Source: Gammaproteobacteria bacterium (lineage in GTDB: Bacteria; Pseudomonadota; Gammaproteobacteria; HyVt-429). From it: a stretch of 64,000 nt of DNA. Under the pieces are notes generated by a model that worked only from the letters and a program-made list of their open reading frames with translations, was not told the DNA's origin and did not search any database. The translations under genes were made by a program, and so were the position numbers. Below, in pieces: positions 46,982-57,242 of this stretch. The stretch lies in NCBI GenBank assembly GCA_013152415.1, contig JAADGI010000015.1, forward strand, positions 214,225 to 278,224, read 5' to 3'. Numbering within the stretch: position 1 is the first letter of the stretch; each line of letters starts with the position of its first letter.

Positions 46982-47386
46982 TCATGATTTGTTTTTGTCC
47001 TGCTTACTTTCATCAGCGTTAGCGGCTGAATGGTCTAACCGACTACGCAAAGCCGTGCCCATCAGTATCAGTACCTTCTCACGCAAATGATTGGCCATGT
47101 GATGGTAATAATTAAGCTGGCAGGTGACCGGTGTGTGCAGGGCAGTACGATCGTTATCCTGAAAATCGATCCAGGCCAATACCGGTAGATCATATTGGCA
47201 TTGATCCACCACCACCCAGCTATCTTCCTCCAGAATTAAAGCCATCTGTTTAAGATCGGGCAATTGAATTCGCGTGGGTAACTGTAGATGCAAATACGCA
47301 CGTCGCCACAGATTATAGAGTGGAGCGTCTATTTCATCGGTGCGTATTGCATAAACCGGCATATCATAAATACGCGTGGCCATCAT
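46982..47386 (-). CDS. cbb-cluster protein of unknown function
   Basis: 134 residues, soluble, no signal peptide; start overlaps the cbbO stop by 4 bases, implying coupled translation. Motif-like segments: LPTRIQLPDLKQMALILEED, WVVVDQCQYDLPVLAWIDFQ and a polar Lys/Asp/Ser tail. No recognised domain. Coupling to cbbO suggests a role in RuBisCO activation or assembly. Confidence 0.7.
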   Translation of the reverse strand: MMATRIYDMPVYAIRTDEIDAPLYNLWRRAYLHLQLPTRIQLPDLKQMALILEEDSWVVVDQCQYDLPVLAWIDFQDNDRTALHTPVTCQLNYYHHMANHLREKVLILMGTALRSRLDHSAANADESKQDKNKS

Positions 47387-49728
47387 CTGGTTAGACTGGC
47401 AAACAGCAAGGGCAGTTGTTCAGGCAGCCGGTTAACGTGTTCAATGATCGTATAATGGCCTTCCCCAAAAATGCGTTTCACATAACTGTCAGCATGTGCA
47501 TCCAGTGTCAGGCAATAAGTCTGAACGCCACTTGCATAAAGCTCCTCGACTGCCTTTTTAGTATCGTGGCGCAAGTGCTGTGGATCCTGCTCATCAATAT
47601 CGGCCGGTTCCCCATCGGTGACCAGTAGAATAAGTTTACGCCTTTCGGGCTGTTTTAATAAATGCTGACCGGCATGGCGCAGTGCTGCACCCATACGGGT
47701 TGACAGGCCACCGGTCATACCAGCCAGACGTGCCTTGGCGTCATCATCAAAATGTTGATTGAAATCCTTGAACCGATAGTACTGCACATCGTGACGACCA
47801 TCCGAGGCAAAACCATGTAAGGCAAACGGATCACCAATTCCGTCGATTGCTGTAGCAACCAGCGTCGCCGCCTCGCGGGTCAATTGCAAAATGGTTTTGT
47901 CCGATTCACCTACGGTTTCATTGGTGGATTCAGATAAATCTAGCAACACCACCACGGACAGGTCACGCGTTTTTAATACGCTGCGCATGGTAATGCGTGG
48001 GCTGGGCTGTTCACCCATACGAATGGCGACCATCGCATCCACCGCAGCATTCAGGTCGATCTCGTCGCCGTCTTCGAGACCACGTTGTCGTTGCACGCCG
48101 GCCGGGGCCAGCAGATCAATAATCTGACGAATACGATGGGCAATGGGTTTGTGGACAGTAAGGATGTCATCAATATCTTCCGGATTGCCTTTGGGCTTGC
48201 GTCGTTCATACACAGTCGCCCAGTCCGGGCGGTGTAGCTGAATCCGATAATCCCATTCCTGATAGTGAAACGGATCGGACACCGGTTCCTTCCCCCATTC
48301 GTCATTAAAACTGCGGGCGTTATCCGTCAAGTCATCTTCATAAAAGCGCATGATATCGCTGCAAGTCCAGATCTCCTGCGCATCATCACCGGCCAATTCA
48401 CAATCGACCTCATGCGCCATCATTAATGGACTGACCTGGCGACGGACCTGGCGTTGACTTGCGGCAATATATTCAAAACTATTTTCCCAGTCGATGTCGG
48501 CAAAATGCCAAATGAAACGGTTATCGTCACGATAGGGAATCCGGTAACGCTCAAGAATACGCAGGCTCGGCACCGCCTTGCGTCCAGCAGATATATTATA
48601 GAGCTCAACCCCCATCATCCAGGAAAAATGGTTGTCATCCTGGTTGACTTCGATCTCATTATGAAATTTTTTGGCAAACTGGTTTAACTGCCTATCATCA
48701 CCCTCGTAGCGACTATCAAGTAATTGTAGGGCCAGTTTTTCAAGTATTGGTACTGTTTCATGTTCAACCGGTTCTTCGTATTCGGCCAACATAATCGACA
48801 TCCAGAGTTTTTTCAGTCCCGGAAAACTTTTTGTGGCTTTGTATTCAATACGTGCATCTTCTAACAAACCGATAAAAAACATTTGTGCCGGACTGAGTTG
48901 CTCGGCTGAAACAGATGTCGTGGTATAAATCATATGTGAAGCCATGTGCGCGGCAGTGGCGCGATACAATTCCAGACCGGCAATATCCCCCAGATCATCC
49001 AGCGCATCAGGCATATAGACAATACGTTCTTCTATATAAGGCCGAAAATCCGTGTAATCGGCCCCAGTCGGGCGTAAAAAGAAATCCCGTCCCCATAAGG
49101 CACGTAAGTAAAAATTCAGTTTGCGTTGCACCTTAACAAACAATACACCACGACGTTCTTTTTCAACCATGGCGCGGCTGTCGGCAGATTCAAGATTAAA
49201 ATAGGAAGTCAGGTTATCAAAGTCACGTCGATACGCCTGAGCACCGAAATTGGCCCAACGTCGTAGGCCACTCAAGGTCAGCTTGGCAAGCAACTCATCA
49301 ATGTGATTGAGCATCGGCCGCAGACCGCGTGCCGCAGTAGAAGCCAGTTGATGAATCAGGGTCAGATAACCACGCACCAGTTGCGCATCACCTAGATGTT
49401 TGGATGCGGTGGGCAAACTGGAAAATAACAGGCTGATGACTTCGCCCGAGGTCATCGATGACACTTTCATCGCGGCGGTGATGCAATCACCGATGATGTC
49501 TTCGCCACATTCTCTAACGACCAATGGCATTTCCTGCAAGTAGGTGATGACCAGGTCATGACCACGCCCCAGGTTACATAATGCCCGGGCACCGTCCATG
49601 TAATCCGCCAACCCAGCTGGTGACATAATGCGCGCCGCATCGCTAAAGGTACTATCAAGAATATCCTGAACCTCCGGTGCAACCTGTTGCAGAAGTTCAG
49701 CGTAAACTTCAAGCTTGATAGAGGTCAT
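47383..49728 (-). CDS. cbbO: CbbO RuBisCO activase subunit (VWA domain)
   Basis: 781 residues. C-terminal von Willebrand factor A domain (~590-781) with the MIDAS motif D-L-S-E-S (VVVLLDLSESTNE), GLSTRMGAALRHAG and LLVTDGEPADI. The N-terminal ~580 residues match the CbbO/NorD-like helical region. CbbO binds RuBisCO and couples it to the CbbQ ring, which removes inhibitory sugar phosphates. Overlaps the next gene downstream; cbbQ lies 29 bases upstream. Confidence 0.93.
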   Translation of the reverse strand: MTSIKLEVYAELLQQVAPEVQDILDSTFSDAARIMSPAGLADYMDGARALCNLGRGHDLVITYLQEMPLVVRECGEDIIGDCITAAMKVSSMTSGEVISLLFSSLPTASKHLGDAQLVRGYLTLIHQLASTAARGLRPMLNHIDELLAKLTLSGLRRWANFGAQAYRRDFDNLTSYFNLESADSRAMVEKERRGVLFVKVQRKLNFYLRALWGRDFFLRPTGADYTDFRPYIEERIVYMPDALDDLGDIAGLELYRATAAHMASHMIYTTTSVSAEQLSPAQMFFIGLLEDARIEYKATKSFPGLKKLWMSIMLAEYEEPVEHETVPILEKLALQLLDSRYEGDDRQLNQFAKKFHNEIEVNQDDNHFSWMMGVELYNISAGRKAVPSLRILERYRIPYRDDNRFIWHFADIDWENSFEYIAASQRQVRRQVSPLMMAHEVDCELAGDDAQEIWTCSDIMRFYEDDLTDNARSFNDEWGKEPVSDPFHYQEWDYRIQLHRPDWATVYERRKPKGNPEDIDDILTVHKPIAHRIRQIIDLLAPAGVQRQRGLEDGDEIDLNAAVDAMVAIRMGEQPSPRITMRSVLKTRDLSVVVLLDLSESTNETVGESDKTILQLTREAATLVATAIDGIGDPFALHGFASDGRHDVQYYRFKDFNQHFDDDAKARLAGMTGGLSTRMGAALRHAGQHLLKQPERRKLILLVTDGEPADIDEQDPQHLRHDTKKAVEELYASGVQTYCLTLDAHADSYVKRIFGEGHYTIIEHVNRLPEQLPLLFASLTR

Positions 49729-49757
49729 GCCTGTACACCACTGTTATCAGATCAGTT

Positions 49758-50573
49758 TTAACCAAGGAAGGTCTGAACTGCAGCATTCAAAGTATCGCGC
49801 ATATCCGGATCATCGGTTAACGGGGTGACCATGGTTATGCTGCAGGCGGCCTCCGGGCTGACACCCTTACTGATGAGCTGCCCGGCATAAACCAGCAAGC
49901 GTGTAGAAATGCCTTCATCCAAACCATGGCCTTTGAGGTTACGGGCACGGTGCGCAATTTGCACCAGCTTTTCAGCTATATCTTTATCGACACCAGATTC
50001 TTTGGAGACAATCGCTACCTCCAACTCGGTATCCGGGTAATCAAAATCCAGCCCGCCAAAACGTTGCTTGGTGGATTGTTTAAGATCTTTCATCAGGCTT
50101 TGATAACCTGGATTGTACGAAATGACCAACTGAAAATCGGGATGAGCCTCAATCAGCTCACCTTTTTTATCCAGCGGCAAAGAACGACGATGATCCGTCA
50201 ATGGGTGAATCACCACGGTGGTGTCCTGCCGCGCCTCGACGACTTCATCTAAATAACATATTGCACCGATACGTGCGGCCATGGTGAGCGGACCGTCCTG
50301 CCATTTCGTGCCGTCTTTATCCAGCAAAAAACGACCCACCAAATCGGAGGCAGTCATATCTTCATTACAGGCCACGGTAATCAACGGGCGTTTCAGTTTC
50401 CAGGCCATGTACTCCACAAAGCGGGATTTACCACAACCGGTTGGGCCTTTTAACATCATCGGCATACGCACACTATAGGCCGCTTCATAAAATTCAATTT
50501 CCTGGCCTACGGCTTCGTAATAGGGCTCATCCTTAATGATGTACTGTTTTGGATCTACACTTGTCTCAGACAT
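49758..50573 (-). CDS. cbbQ: CbbQ RuBisCO activase subunit (MoxR AAA+ ATPase)
   Basis: 271 residues from ATG 50573; GTG 50585 is an alternative. MoxR-type AAA+: Walker A GPTGCGKS (43-50), Walker B AICYLDEVVEA, sensor region VISYNPGYQ. Forms the hexameric motor of the CbbQO activase for form I RuBisCO. Canonical N-terminus with YIIKDEPYYE. Confidence 0.95.
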   Translation of the reverse strand: MSETSVDPKQYIIKDEPYYEAVGQEIEFYEAAYSVRMPMMLKGPTGCGKSRFVEYMAWKLKRPLITVACNEDMTASDLVGRFLLDKDGTKWQDGPLTMAARIGAICYLDEVVEARQDTTVVIHPLTDHRRSLPLDKKGELIEAHPDFQLVISYNPGYQSLMKDLKQSTKQRFGGLDFDYPDTELEVAIVSKESGVDKDIAEKLVQIAHRARNLKGHGLDEGISTRLLVYAGQLISKGVSPEAACSITMVTPLTDDPDMRDTLNAAVQTFLG

Positions 50574-50607
50574 AATTATACCCACTCATACTCGAAGTTT
50601 TATTTTG

Positions 50608-50937
50608 TTACTCTTCGTCGCCAGTTTCATATTCGCCCGACCAGCCTGCATCTCGTGCTTTCTGGATAGCCTTGTCATGTATCTTACGGTGACGTTTTGC
50701 TAGGGATTCAGGCAGCTGGCTTACCATGCAACCATACTTATCCCACTCGGTATTGACCTTTTGCAATAAAATATCAATCCCAGCCAGGTTCCAGCCCTCA
50801 CAGGTTTCGGATTCATCAATCAATTCAAATACCCAGGCATCACGAATAATTTTTCCAATGCTGGTCATGCCACCATTGAGGTCATTATTGATGCCCACAT
50901 ATCGATCAGGTTTGCTCATACGTTTTACAAGCTGCAT
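50608..50937 (-). CDS. Conserved small cbb-cluster protein, unknown
   Basis: 109 residues (or 103 from the ATG at 50919). Soluble, with DRYVGINNDLNGGMTSIGKI, RDAWVFELI, ESETCEGWNLAGID and an amphipathic C-terminal helix (SLAKRHRKIHDKAIQKARD). Similar small proteins occur between cbbS and cbbQ in other chemolithoautotrophs as far as I recall; I know no established function. Ribosome sites are weak for both starts. Confidence 0.7.
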   Translation of the reverse strand: MQLVKRMSKPDRYVGINNDLNGGMTSIGKIIRDAWVFELIDESETCEGWNLAGIDILLQKVNTEWDKYGCMVSQLPESLAKRHRKIHDKAIQKARDAGWSGEYETGDEE

Positions 50938-50965
50938 TGTTAAAACAAATGATGGGAATATTGCC

Positions 50966-50989
50966 CTGGTCAGGTATTTTTATGACCAG
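50966..50989 (-). other. Stem-loop after cbbS
   Basis: CTGGTC/GACCAG (50966-50971, 50984-50989) with a 12-base loop lies about 30 bases past the cbbS stop. There is no good T tract. It may stabilise cbbLS mRNA or attenuate reading into cbbQO, which would explain higher RuBisCO than activase levels. Confidence 0.4.
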
Positions 50990-51019
50990 AGCAACACCAT
51001 TTATATTACACGGCTCACC

Positions 51020-51367
51020 TTAAACTGTTTTACCGCGATAGATAACCATTGATGCACCCGCAGATTGCGCGAAGTTATCAAAGCCCAGTAAACGGACATG
51101 GTTGTCTGGATGTGCGGTATGGCAAGCTTCGACTTCTTTTAGAATGACATCAACATCGGTTTCGCCAAACATGGGAAGTTTCCACATATACCAGTAGTTG
51201 TCAGATGCATTTTCTGGTTCGGTGTGTTCGATACCCGGGTTCCAGCCTTTGCTCACGATGTACTCGATTTGAGTACGCGTTTGCTCTGGTGTGAACGCTG
51301 GTAGGTATGAAAACGTTTCAAACTTACGGCTTGCTGCATCGGCAAGGCTTGATTCATAATCTTGCAT
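51020..51367 (-). CDS. cbbS: RuBisCO small subunit CbbS
   Basis: 115 residues, form I small subunit. Features: [40 protein letters not shown] and HVRLLGFDN. Spaced 75 bases after cbbL. The short loop between strands and the lack of carboxysome genes fit the non-carboxysomal form IA type. Confidence 0.97.
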   Translation of the reverse strand: MQDYESSLADAASRKFETFSYLPAFTPEQTRTQIEYIVSKGWNPGIEHTEPENASDNYWYMWKLPMFGETDVDVILKEVEACHTAHPDNHVRLLGFDNFAQSAGASMVIYRGKTV

Positions 51368-51442
51368 ATTACTGCTCCTAAATTTATATCAATGTTTATA
51401 TTTAGCATAAGTGCATTGCTACACTTTGCTAAATGACCTTTC

Positions 51443-52861
51443 TCATTTATGCGCAACGTCTATTTTGTCAACAGTGTCGAATTCAAACTTGATTTCTTTC
51501 CAGGTTTCCATCGCGGCAGCCAGTTCAGGGCTGTGCTTCGCAGCGGCGGCAAGAATGTCTTTACCTTCTTTTTCAAGTTCTCGACCCATGTTACGGGCTT
51601 CAACACAGGCTTCAACAGCAACACGGTTGGCCGCAGCACCCGCTGCATTGCCCCACGGGTGACCCAGCGTACCACCACCAAACTGCAGCACTGAGTCATC
51701 ACCAAATATGTTAACCAGCGCAGGCATGTGCCAAACGTGGATACCACCAGAAGCAACCGGCATAACACCTGGCATCGCGCCCCAGTCCTGGTCAAAGAAA
51801 ATACCGCGTGAACGATCTTCTTTAATATAGGAATCACGCATGATGTCAATCCAGCCCAGAGTGGCATCGCGGTCACCTTCAAGCTTGCCCACCACCGTAC
51901 CAGAGTGAAGATGATCACCACCCGACAAACGTAAGATTTTGGTTAACACACGGAAGTGAATGCCGTGGTGCGGGTTACGGTCCAGCACCGCATGCATGGC
52001 GCGGTGAATGTGCAACAACATGCCATTATCCTGACACCATTGTGCTAATTGAGTGTTCGCAGACCAGCCACCGGTAATGTAATCGTGCATAATGATCGGC
52101 GCACCAATTTCTTTAGCATACTCAGCACGCTTCATCATTTCGTCAGAGGTTGCTGCGGTAACGTTTAAGTAGTGACCTTTACGCTCACCGGTTTCCGCTT
52201 CGGCTTTATGAATAGCTTCCATCACAAAATCAAAACGGGCTCTCCAACGCATGAACGGTTGTGAATTTACGTTTTCATCATCCTTGGTGAAATCCAGGCC
52301 ACCACGCAAGCCTTCATAACAAGCACGGCCATAGTTTTTAGCCGACAGACCTAACTTAGGTTTAATCGTACAACCCAGCAAAGGACGACCGTATTTGTTC
52401 AGGATGTCGCGTTCCAGCTGAATACCTTGTGGAGGTCCATTACAGGTCATCACGTAGGCAATGGGGAAGCGAATATCTTCCAGACGCAAGGCGCGTAAGG
52501 CCTTAAAGCCAAACACGTTACCGACCAAAGAGGTCATTACGTTTACAACCGAACCTTCTTCAAATAAATCGATAGGATAGGCGACAAAGGCGTAGAAGCA
52601 GGTGTCATCACCTGGCACGTCTTCGATCGCATAGGCACGGCCTTTATAGTAATCCAGATCCGTCAACAGATCGGTCCATACCGTCGTCCAGGTACCGGTT
52701 GATGATTCGGCGGCAACCGCAGCGGCCACTTCTTCTCTAGGTACACCATCTTGTGGTGTCACCTTAAAACAGGCCAGAATATCCGTATCTTTCGGGGTAT
52801 AACCTGGCATCCAGTAAGTTTCGCGGTATTCTTTTACGCCCGCATCATAGGTTTTAGCCAT
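51443..52861 (-). CDS. cbbL: RuBisCO large subunit CbbL (form IA)
   Basis: 472 residues from ATG 52861, giving [17 protein letters not shown], with TGGAGG five bases upstream; a frame opening at 52903 is not needed. Catalytic residues: K167 (TIKPKLGL), the carbamylated K193 with D195 and E196 ([13 protein letters not shown]), HIHRAMHAV and [12 protein letters not shown]. The sequence is green-type form IA. With cbbQO it corresponds to the cytosolic, activase-dependent group. Confidence 0.98.
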   Translation of the reverse strand: MAKTYDAGVKEYRETYWMPGYTPKDTDILACFKVTPQDGVPREEVAAAVAAESSTGTWTTVWTDLLTDLDYYKGRAYAIEDVPGDDTCFYAFVAYPIDLFEEGSVVNVMTSLVGNVFGFKALRALRLEDIRFPIAYVMTCNGPPQGIQLERDILNKYGRPLLGCTIKPKLGLSAKNYGRACYEGLRGGLDFTKDDENVNSQPFMRWRARFDFVMEAIHKAEAETGERKGHYLNVTAATSDEMMKRAEYAKEIGAPIIMHDYITGGWSANTQLAQWCQDNGMLLHIHRAMHAVLDRNPHHGIHFRVLTKILRLSGGDHLHSGTVVGKLEGDRDATLGWIDIMRDSYIKEDRSRGIFFDQDWGAMPGVMPVASGGIHVWHMPALVNIFGDDSVLQFGGGTLGHPWGNAAGAAANRVAVEACVEARNMGRELEKEGKDILAAAAKHSPELAAAMETWKEIKFEFDTVDKIDVAHK

Positions 52862-52983
52862 CATGTCCTCCAGTGATTCAACGATTAAGTTTGGCGCGGT
52901 CATAGCCGCGGAATGGACATTATTCTGAAATCCATATATAAATGGAAATCAATAGTTTCTATTTATTCTATAGATAATAATCT
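52862..52983. promoter_or_regulatory. cbbL-cbbR divergent control region
   Basis: Short AT-rich region. TCCAT-N6-ATGGA (52931-52946) and the palindrome TCTATAGA (52967-52974) within TTATTCTATAGATAATAA are likely CbbR operator half-sites, since LysR regulators usually bind such a divergent region. cbbR has no clear Shine-Dalgarno sequence. Confidence 0.5.
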
Positions 52984-53922
52984 ATGGCCTATTCGACCGC
53001 TGAGAACCTGATACGGCATGTTACCCTGCGCCAGATGCAGATATTCGAGGCCGTGGTGCGTCTTGGTGGCTACACCCGGGCCGCTGAGGCGCTGCACCTG
53101 AGTCAGCCCACCATTTCCATGCAGGTGAAAAAACTCAGTGAAACCATAGGCTTACCCTTGCTTGAGAGGGTAGGCAGCTGTCCCCATACCACCGCGATGG
53201 GGGATGAAGTGTATGCCTCGGCTCAAAATATCCTCAGCAGCATGATGGCATTGGGTGAATCGGCCGCCACCCTGGATGGTGTGGTCAAAGGACCGCTGCG
53301 TCTCGCCGTAATCACCACCGCCAAGTATTTTATGCCGCACCTGCTGGGGGAATTTATTTCCCAGTACCCCGAGGTAAAACCGATATTGAAGGTGACCAAT
53401 CGCTCGCGGGTACTCGAGCGCCTCAAATCCAATGAAGATGATTTGTTGATCATGGGACAGGTCCCGGTCGGCTTAGATGTTGAGGCCCACCCGTTTGTGG
53501 ATAATGAGCTGGTGGTGGTGGCCAGTACCCGTCATCCACTGACTCAATGTTCGAACATTACGCTTGAACAGTTGAGCAAAGAACGTTTTCTGGTACGAGA
53601 GAGTGGTTCCGGGACACGACTGGCCGTAGATCGCCTGTTTGCAGAGCAGGGACTGGAAATCCAGCCGTATATGGATCTGGGCAGCAGCGAAGCGATTAAA
53701 CAGGCGGTGATGGCCGGGCTGGGGATCTCGGTGTTATCTCGACATAACCTGCGACTGGAACTGGCCGGCAACCATATCGCAGTACTGGACGTAGCCGGGT
53801 TTCCCTTATTCTATCGCTGGTATGCGGTTCACCTGAAAGATAAAAAATTATCATTAGTGAGCCGCACGTTTCTGGATTTTTTATTGCAACAGGGAAAAAA
53901 CATGATGCAGCCCGGCTTGTAA
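52984..53922 (+). CDS. cbbR: LysR-type regulator CbbR
   Basis: 312 residues. N-terminal winged helix (HVTLRQMQIFEAVVRLGGYT, SQPTISMQVKKLSE) and a periplasmic-binding-protein-like effector domain (RLAVITTAKYFMPHLLGEF, ERFLVRESGSGTR, QAVMAGLGISVLS). CbbR homologues activate cbb operons in response to Calvin cycle metabolites and redox state. Divergent from cbbL. Confidence 0.95.
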   Translation: MAYSTAENLIRHVTLRQMQIFEAVVRLGGYTRAAEALHLSQPTISMQVKKLSETIGLPLLERVGSCPHTTAMGDEVYASAQNILSSMMALGESAATLDGVVKGPLRLAVITTAKYFMPHLLGEFISQYPEVKPILKVTNRSRVLERLKSNEDDLLIMGQVPVGLDVEAHPFVDNELVVVASTRHPLTQCSNITLEQLSKERFLVRESGSGTRLAVDRLFAEQGLEIQPYMDLGSSEAIKQAVMAGLGISVLSRHNLRLELAGNHIAVLDVAGFPLFYRWYAVHLKDKKLSLVSRTFLDFLLQQGKNMMQPGL

Positions 53923-53964
53923 CGGTATGCATAGTTATCGATGAGTTTAAGTAATGCATCAAGC

Positions 53965-54534
53965 TTATTGCCCATCAACCCTCTGTACGAGGTGATAGCT
54001 GACCTGACCGGCCTGTTTGCTGCGGTACTGCGCCCATTGGGGTGAGAGTAGAGGGACAGATTGTCCCCTTTGTGCCTCGGTGTACACGAATCCACCCGGT
54101 TTGACGGTATTATTCTGGGCAATGAGTTGGCAACATTGCCCCAACAAGGCCTGTTCAAACGGAGGGTCCAAAAAGACAATATCGAACGGCCTGTGGACTT
54201 GCCTCAAATACTGCAGGCCATCGTCGCGCACCACATCGGCACCCTCGGCATTCAATTGCTCCAGGGTCTTCATCAAGGACTGGACGACGCTGGCGTCTTG
54301 CTCCACCAAGACCACGCTCTGCGCCCCCCGTGACATCGCCTCAAGACCCAATGCACCGCTGCCGGCGAACAGGTCCAGACATCGCGTCCCTGGTAGCCAG
54401 GGCTGCAACCAATTAAACAGAGTCTCCCGGACCCGGTCCGGGGTTGGGCGCAAACCGTTTGCAGTGGGAAAATCAATCTTCCGTCCACGCCACTTACCGG
54501 CAATAATACGCACTTGGTTGCGACCTTGCTTCAT
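53965..54534 (-). CDS. rsmD: 16S rRNA (guanine966-N2)-methyltransferase RsmD
   Basis: 189 residues. N-terminal RIIAGKWRGRKI and RPTPDRVRETLFNWLQ, SAM-binding CLDLFAGSGALGLEA and catalytic FLDPPFE. Lies 25 bases after the M16 peptidase gene pair in the same direction; the usual companion ftsY is divergent upstream of that pair, keeping the common rsmD/ftsYEX neighbourhood. Confidence 0.95.
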   Translation of the reverse strand: MKQGRNQVRIIAGKWRGRKIDFPTANGLRPTPDRVRETLFNWLQPWLPGTRCLDLFAGSGALGLEAMSRGAQSVVLVEQDASVVQSLMKTLEQLNAEGADVVRDDGLQYLRQVHRPFDIVFLDPPFEQALLGQCCQLIAQNNTVKPGGFVYTEAQRGQSVPLLSPQWAQYRSKQAGQVSYHLVQRVDGQ

Positions 54535-54559
54535 GGACTCTTATAAACCACTCCGGAGT

Positions 54560-55867
54560 CTATTTTCCCCCAACGATAACGGTCAACATACTCTCCGGGT
54601 GCAGTCGCCGACGAAACGCATCACGCACCTGTTCCACGGTGACGGCCTCTACGTTGGCGACAAAGTCATCCAGATAACTCAACGGCAGCCCATAAAATCC
54701 GATCAAGGCCAGATACTCGGCTATTTTTTGATTACTATCAATTCGTAAAGGAAAGCCACCGCTTAGATTTTTTTTCGCGGCATCCATTTCTTTTGCGCTG
54801 GGTCCGCTCTCAACAAACTCCTTAACGACTCGATTAACAATCACAAGGGCCTGGTCGATTTGTGAGTTCTTGGTCTGTAATCCAATAGTGAACGGGCCCG
54901 GTGCCCGCATCGGCAGGAAATAACTGTACACACTATAGGCCAAACCCTTTTTCTCTCTCACCTCTTCCGACAGTCGCGACACCAGACCACCGCCACCAAG
55001 AATATAGTTGCCCACATACAGAGGAAAATAATCGGGGTCTCCACGTTTAATACCGGGCTGGCCAATGAAGATATGGGACTGCTTGGATGGAAAGCTGATG
55101 TGCTCACGGCTGGCACTTTTTCGCACGGGGACAGCGGGGATGGGCGGCGCAGCCTGTCCCTTGGGCAAGCCCCCGACGAGACGTTCGGCGATATCCCTGG
55201 CCTGGCGCTGACTAATATCACCGATGATTGCGATCACGGCATTGGCAGCAACGTAATACTGGTGATGATAATCGACAAGCTCTTTACGGCCGATGGCCTT
55301 GAGCCCCTTTGCGTCGCCTGAAGGATATTGCTGATAGGGATGATCGGCATAGAGTCGCTCATTAAACCGGCGCTGGGCGATCTCTGAAGGGGACTGGCGT
55401 TCCAACTCCAACCCGGTGAGTGCCCTGACCCGTTCGCGTTGCAGACTCTTTTCCGAGAACGTGGGTGAGGCAAGAATTTTCGCTAACAGGTCCACGGCAG
55501 GGCCCAATACACGTGCATCCGAAAGGCTGCGCAAACTCACAGTCGCCATATCACGCTGACTGTCTACAGAGAACTGTGCACCTACATCTTCAAAGCGGGT
55601 GGCAATATCATCTGCATCCAGTTCACCGGCCCCCTGTTTCAACATATGGTTGGTGAACCTGGCAATGCCGGCTTGACGGCCCACATCCCGGGCGCTACCA
55701 GCATCAAATATCAGCCGAAACTGCACCATAGGCAACCCACGACTTTCTACGAAAAGCACCTGGGCGCCCTTTTTTGTTTTCCATTGTTCTATGGGCAGAC
55801 CCGCCTGAACAACACCCGCTACGGCCAATAGACATAAAACAATCAGCGGCTTAATGGTTTGTGTCAT
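54560..55867 (-). CDS. M16 peptidase family protein, inactive-type partner
   Basis: 435 residues from ATG 55867 (overlapping the upstream gene by 17 bases). Signal peptide 1-23 (ends VQA). Two M16 domains, but the zinc motif HxxEH is absent: the equivalent position reads ARFTNHMLKQGAGEL. The C-terminal substrate-binding features (GGGGLVSRLSEEVREKKGLAY) are kept. With the active gene at 55851 it probably forms a heterodimer like mitochondrial processing peptidase. Confidence 0.9.
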   Translation of the reverse strand: MTQTIKPLIVLCLLAVAGVVQAGLPIEQWKTKKGAQVLFVESRGLPMVQFRLIFDAGSARDVGRQAGIARFTNHMLKQGAGELDADDIATRFEDVGAQFSVDSQRDMATVSLRSLSDARVLGPAVDLLAKILASPTFSEKSLQRERVRALTGLELERQSPSEIAQRRFNERLYADHPYQQYPSGDAKGLKAIGRKELVDYHHQYYVAANAVIAIIGDISQRQARDIAERLVGGLPKGQAAPPIPAVPVRKSASREHISFPSKQSHIFIGQPGIKRGDPDYFPLYVGNYILGGGGLVSRLSEEVREKKGLAYSVYSYFLPMRAPGPFTIGLQTKNSQIDQALVIVNRVVKEFVESGPSAKEMDAAKKNLSGGFPLRIDSNQKIAEYLALIGFYGLPLSYLDDFVANVEAVTVEQVRDAFRRRLHPESMLTVIVGGK

Positions 55868-57242
55868 CGCGACCTCCCGGACGGCGCACAGCGCCCTTTG
55901 ATTCAATAGGCAAAGGATTCAACCTGGCCACAGTCATTGCCTCAGGTACCAGATATTTTTTTGCGACCTGCCGCACCTGCTCTGCGGTCACCGCCGATAC
56001 CCGCTCGATATAGGCCTCCACCAGGTCTGCATCCAGACCTACTGTCTCTAACTGACCAATCTTCATAGCCTGATAAAACACCGAATCCCGTTCATAGACA
56101 TCGCTGGCCACGACCTGGGTCTTGATACGCGCCAGTTCCTGAGGCGAGACCAGCTCAGTTTTCAATAAACTGATCTCAGCTAACATGGCCTGCTCTATCT
56201 CGTCCAGGCTGTGGCCCGGAGTCGGGTTGGCATCCAACATCAATAAAGTCTGAAGCCGGGCGGCCCAGTCGTAACCCACACCCGTCTGCACTGCAATCTG
56301 ACTTCCCCGCACCAACTTCCGTGAAAAACGGGAACTGTCACCACCACCGAGCACATTGGCCAGCACATCAAGGGCATAGGGCTCCCACTGGGGTCCGGTG
56401 GACAAGCTCGCCACCGACGGCACATGAAAACCTATGATGAGATAAGGCACCTTTGCGGGAGCAGAGATGCTGACACGCCGGGTTTGTTGTTGTGGCGTAA
56501 ACTGTTGCTTCAGTTTGGGTGATGCACTGGGCTGATACTTGCCAAAGTATTGTTCGGCAAGCTCAAAGACTTCACCGGGCTGCACATCCCCAACGACCAC
56601 CAAAGTGGCATTGTTAGGTGCATACCACTTTTCGTACCAAACCTGTAAATCACCGACATCCATGCTCTCAAGATCCTCCATCCAACCAATGACGGGTTGG
56701 CCATAGGCACTCTTGCCGTATGCGGTGCGCATAAAACGCTCATACACCAGGCTTTCGGGTTTATCTTCAGTACGCAGGCGCCGTTCTTCCATCACCACCT
56801 TGATCTCTTTGGCAAATTCATCACTCGTGATTTTAAGGTTGCGCATACGATCCGCTTCCAACCTAAAACTGATAGGAAGGCGAGATTTTTCCAATCGCTG
56901 ATAATAGGCCGTGTAGTCCCGACTGGTAAAAGCATTCTCACGGCCACCTTGGGCGGCGATGATGCGTGAGAATTCTCCCGGCTTCAGCACATCGGTGCCC
57001 TTGAACATCATGTGCTCCAGAACATGGGAGATACCGGTAAAACCATCGGGTTCATAACTGCCGCCCACCTTGTACCACAGCTGTGAAACCACCACCGGGG
57101 CGCGATGATCGGGCTGAACAATAACCTTAAGGCCATTGGCCAAGACCTTTTCTACTCGCGAGGGCCCCTCAGGTACAGAGGGGGCACAGGCCACCAATAG
57201 ACCCACTACCCACACAAAACCAAACTTGAACAATCTGAACAT
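55851..57242 (-). CDS. Zinc peptidase of family M16 (lipoprotein)
   Basis: 463 residues from ATG 57242. Signal with lipobox LLVAC (C19 area), so anchored in the periplasm. Active-site inverted zinc motif H-V-L-E-H (GISHVLEHMMFKGT) with a distal glutamate region (EIKVVMEERR). Likely degrades peptides or processes exported proteins with the inactive partner downstream. The pair of active plus inactive genes is common in gammaproteobacteria. Confidence 0.92.
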   Translation of the reverse strand: MFRLFKFGFVWVVGLLVACAPSVPEGPSRVEKVLANGLKVIVQPDHRAPVVVSQLWYKVGGSYEPDGFTGISHVLEHMMFKGTDVLKPGEFSRIIAAQGGRENAFTSRDYTAYYQRLEKSRLPISFRLEADRMRNLKITSDEFAKEIKVVMEERRLRTEDKPESLVYERFMRTAYGKSAYGQPVIGWMEDLESMDVGDLQVWYEKWYAPNNATLVVVGDVQPGEVFELAEQYFGKYQPSASPKLKQQFTPQQQTRRVSISAPAKVPYLIIGFHVPSVASLSTGPQWEPYALDVLANVLGGGDSSRFSRKLVRGSQIAVQTGVGYDWAARLQTLLMLDANPTPGHSLDEIEQAMLAEISLLKTELVSPQELARIKTQVVASDVYERDSVFYQAMKIGQLETVGLDADLVEAYIERVSAVTAEQVRQVAKKYLVPEAMTVARLNPLPIESKGAVRRPGGRDDTNH

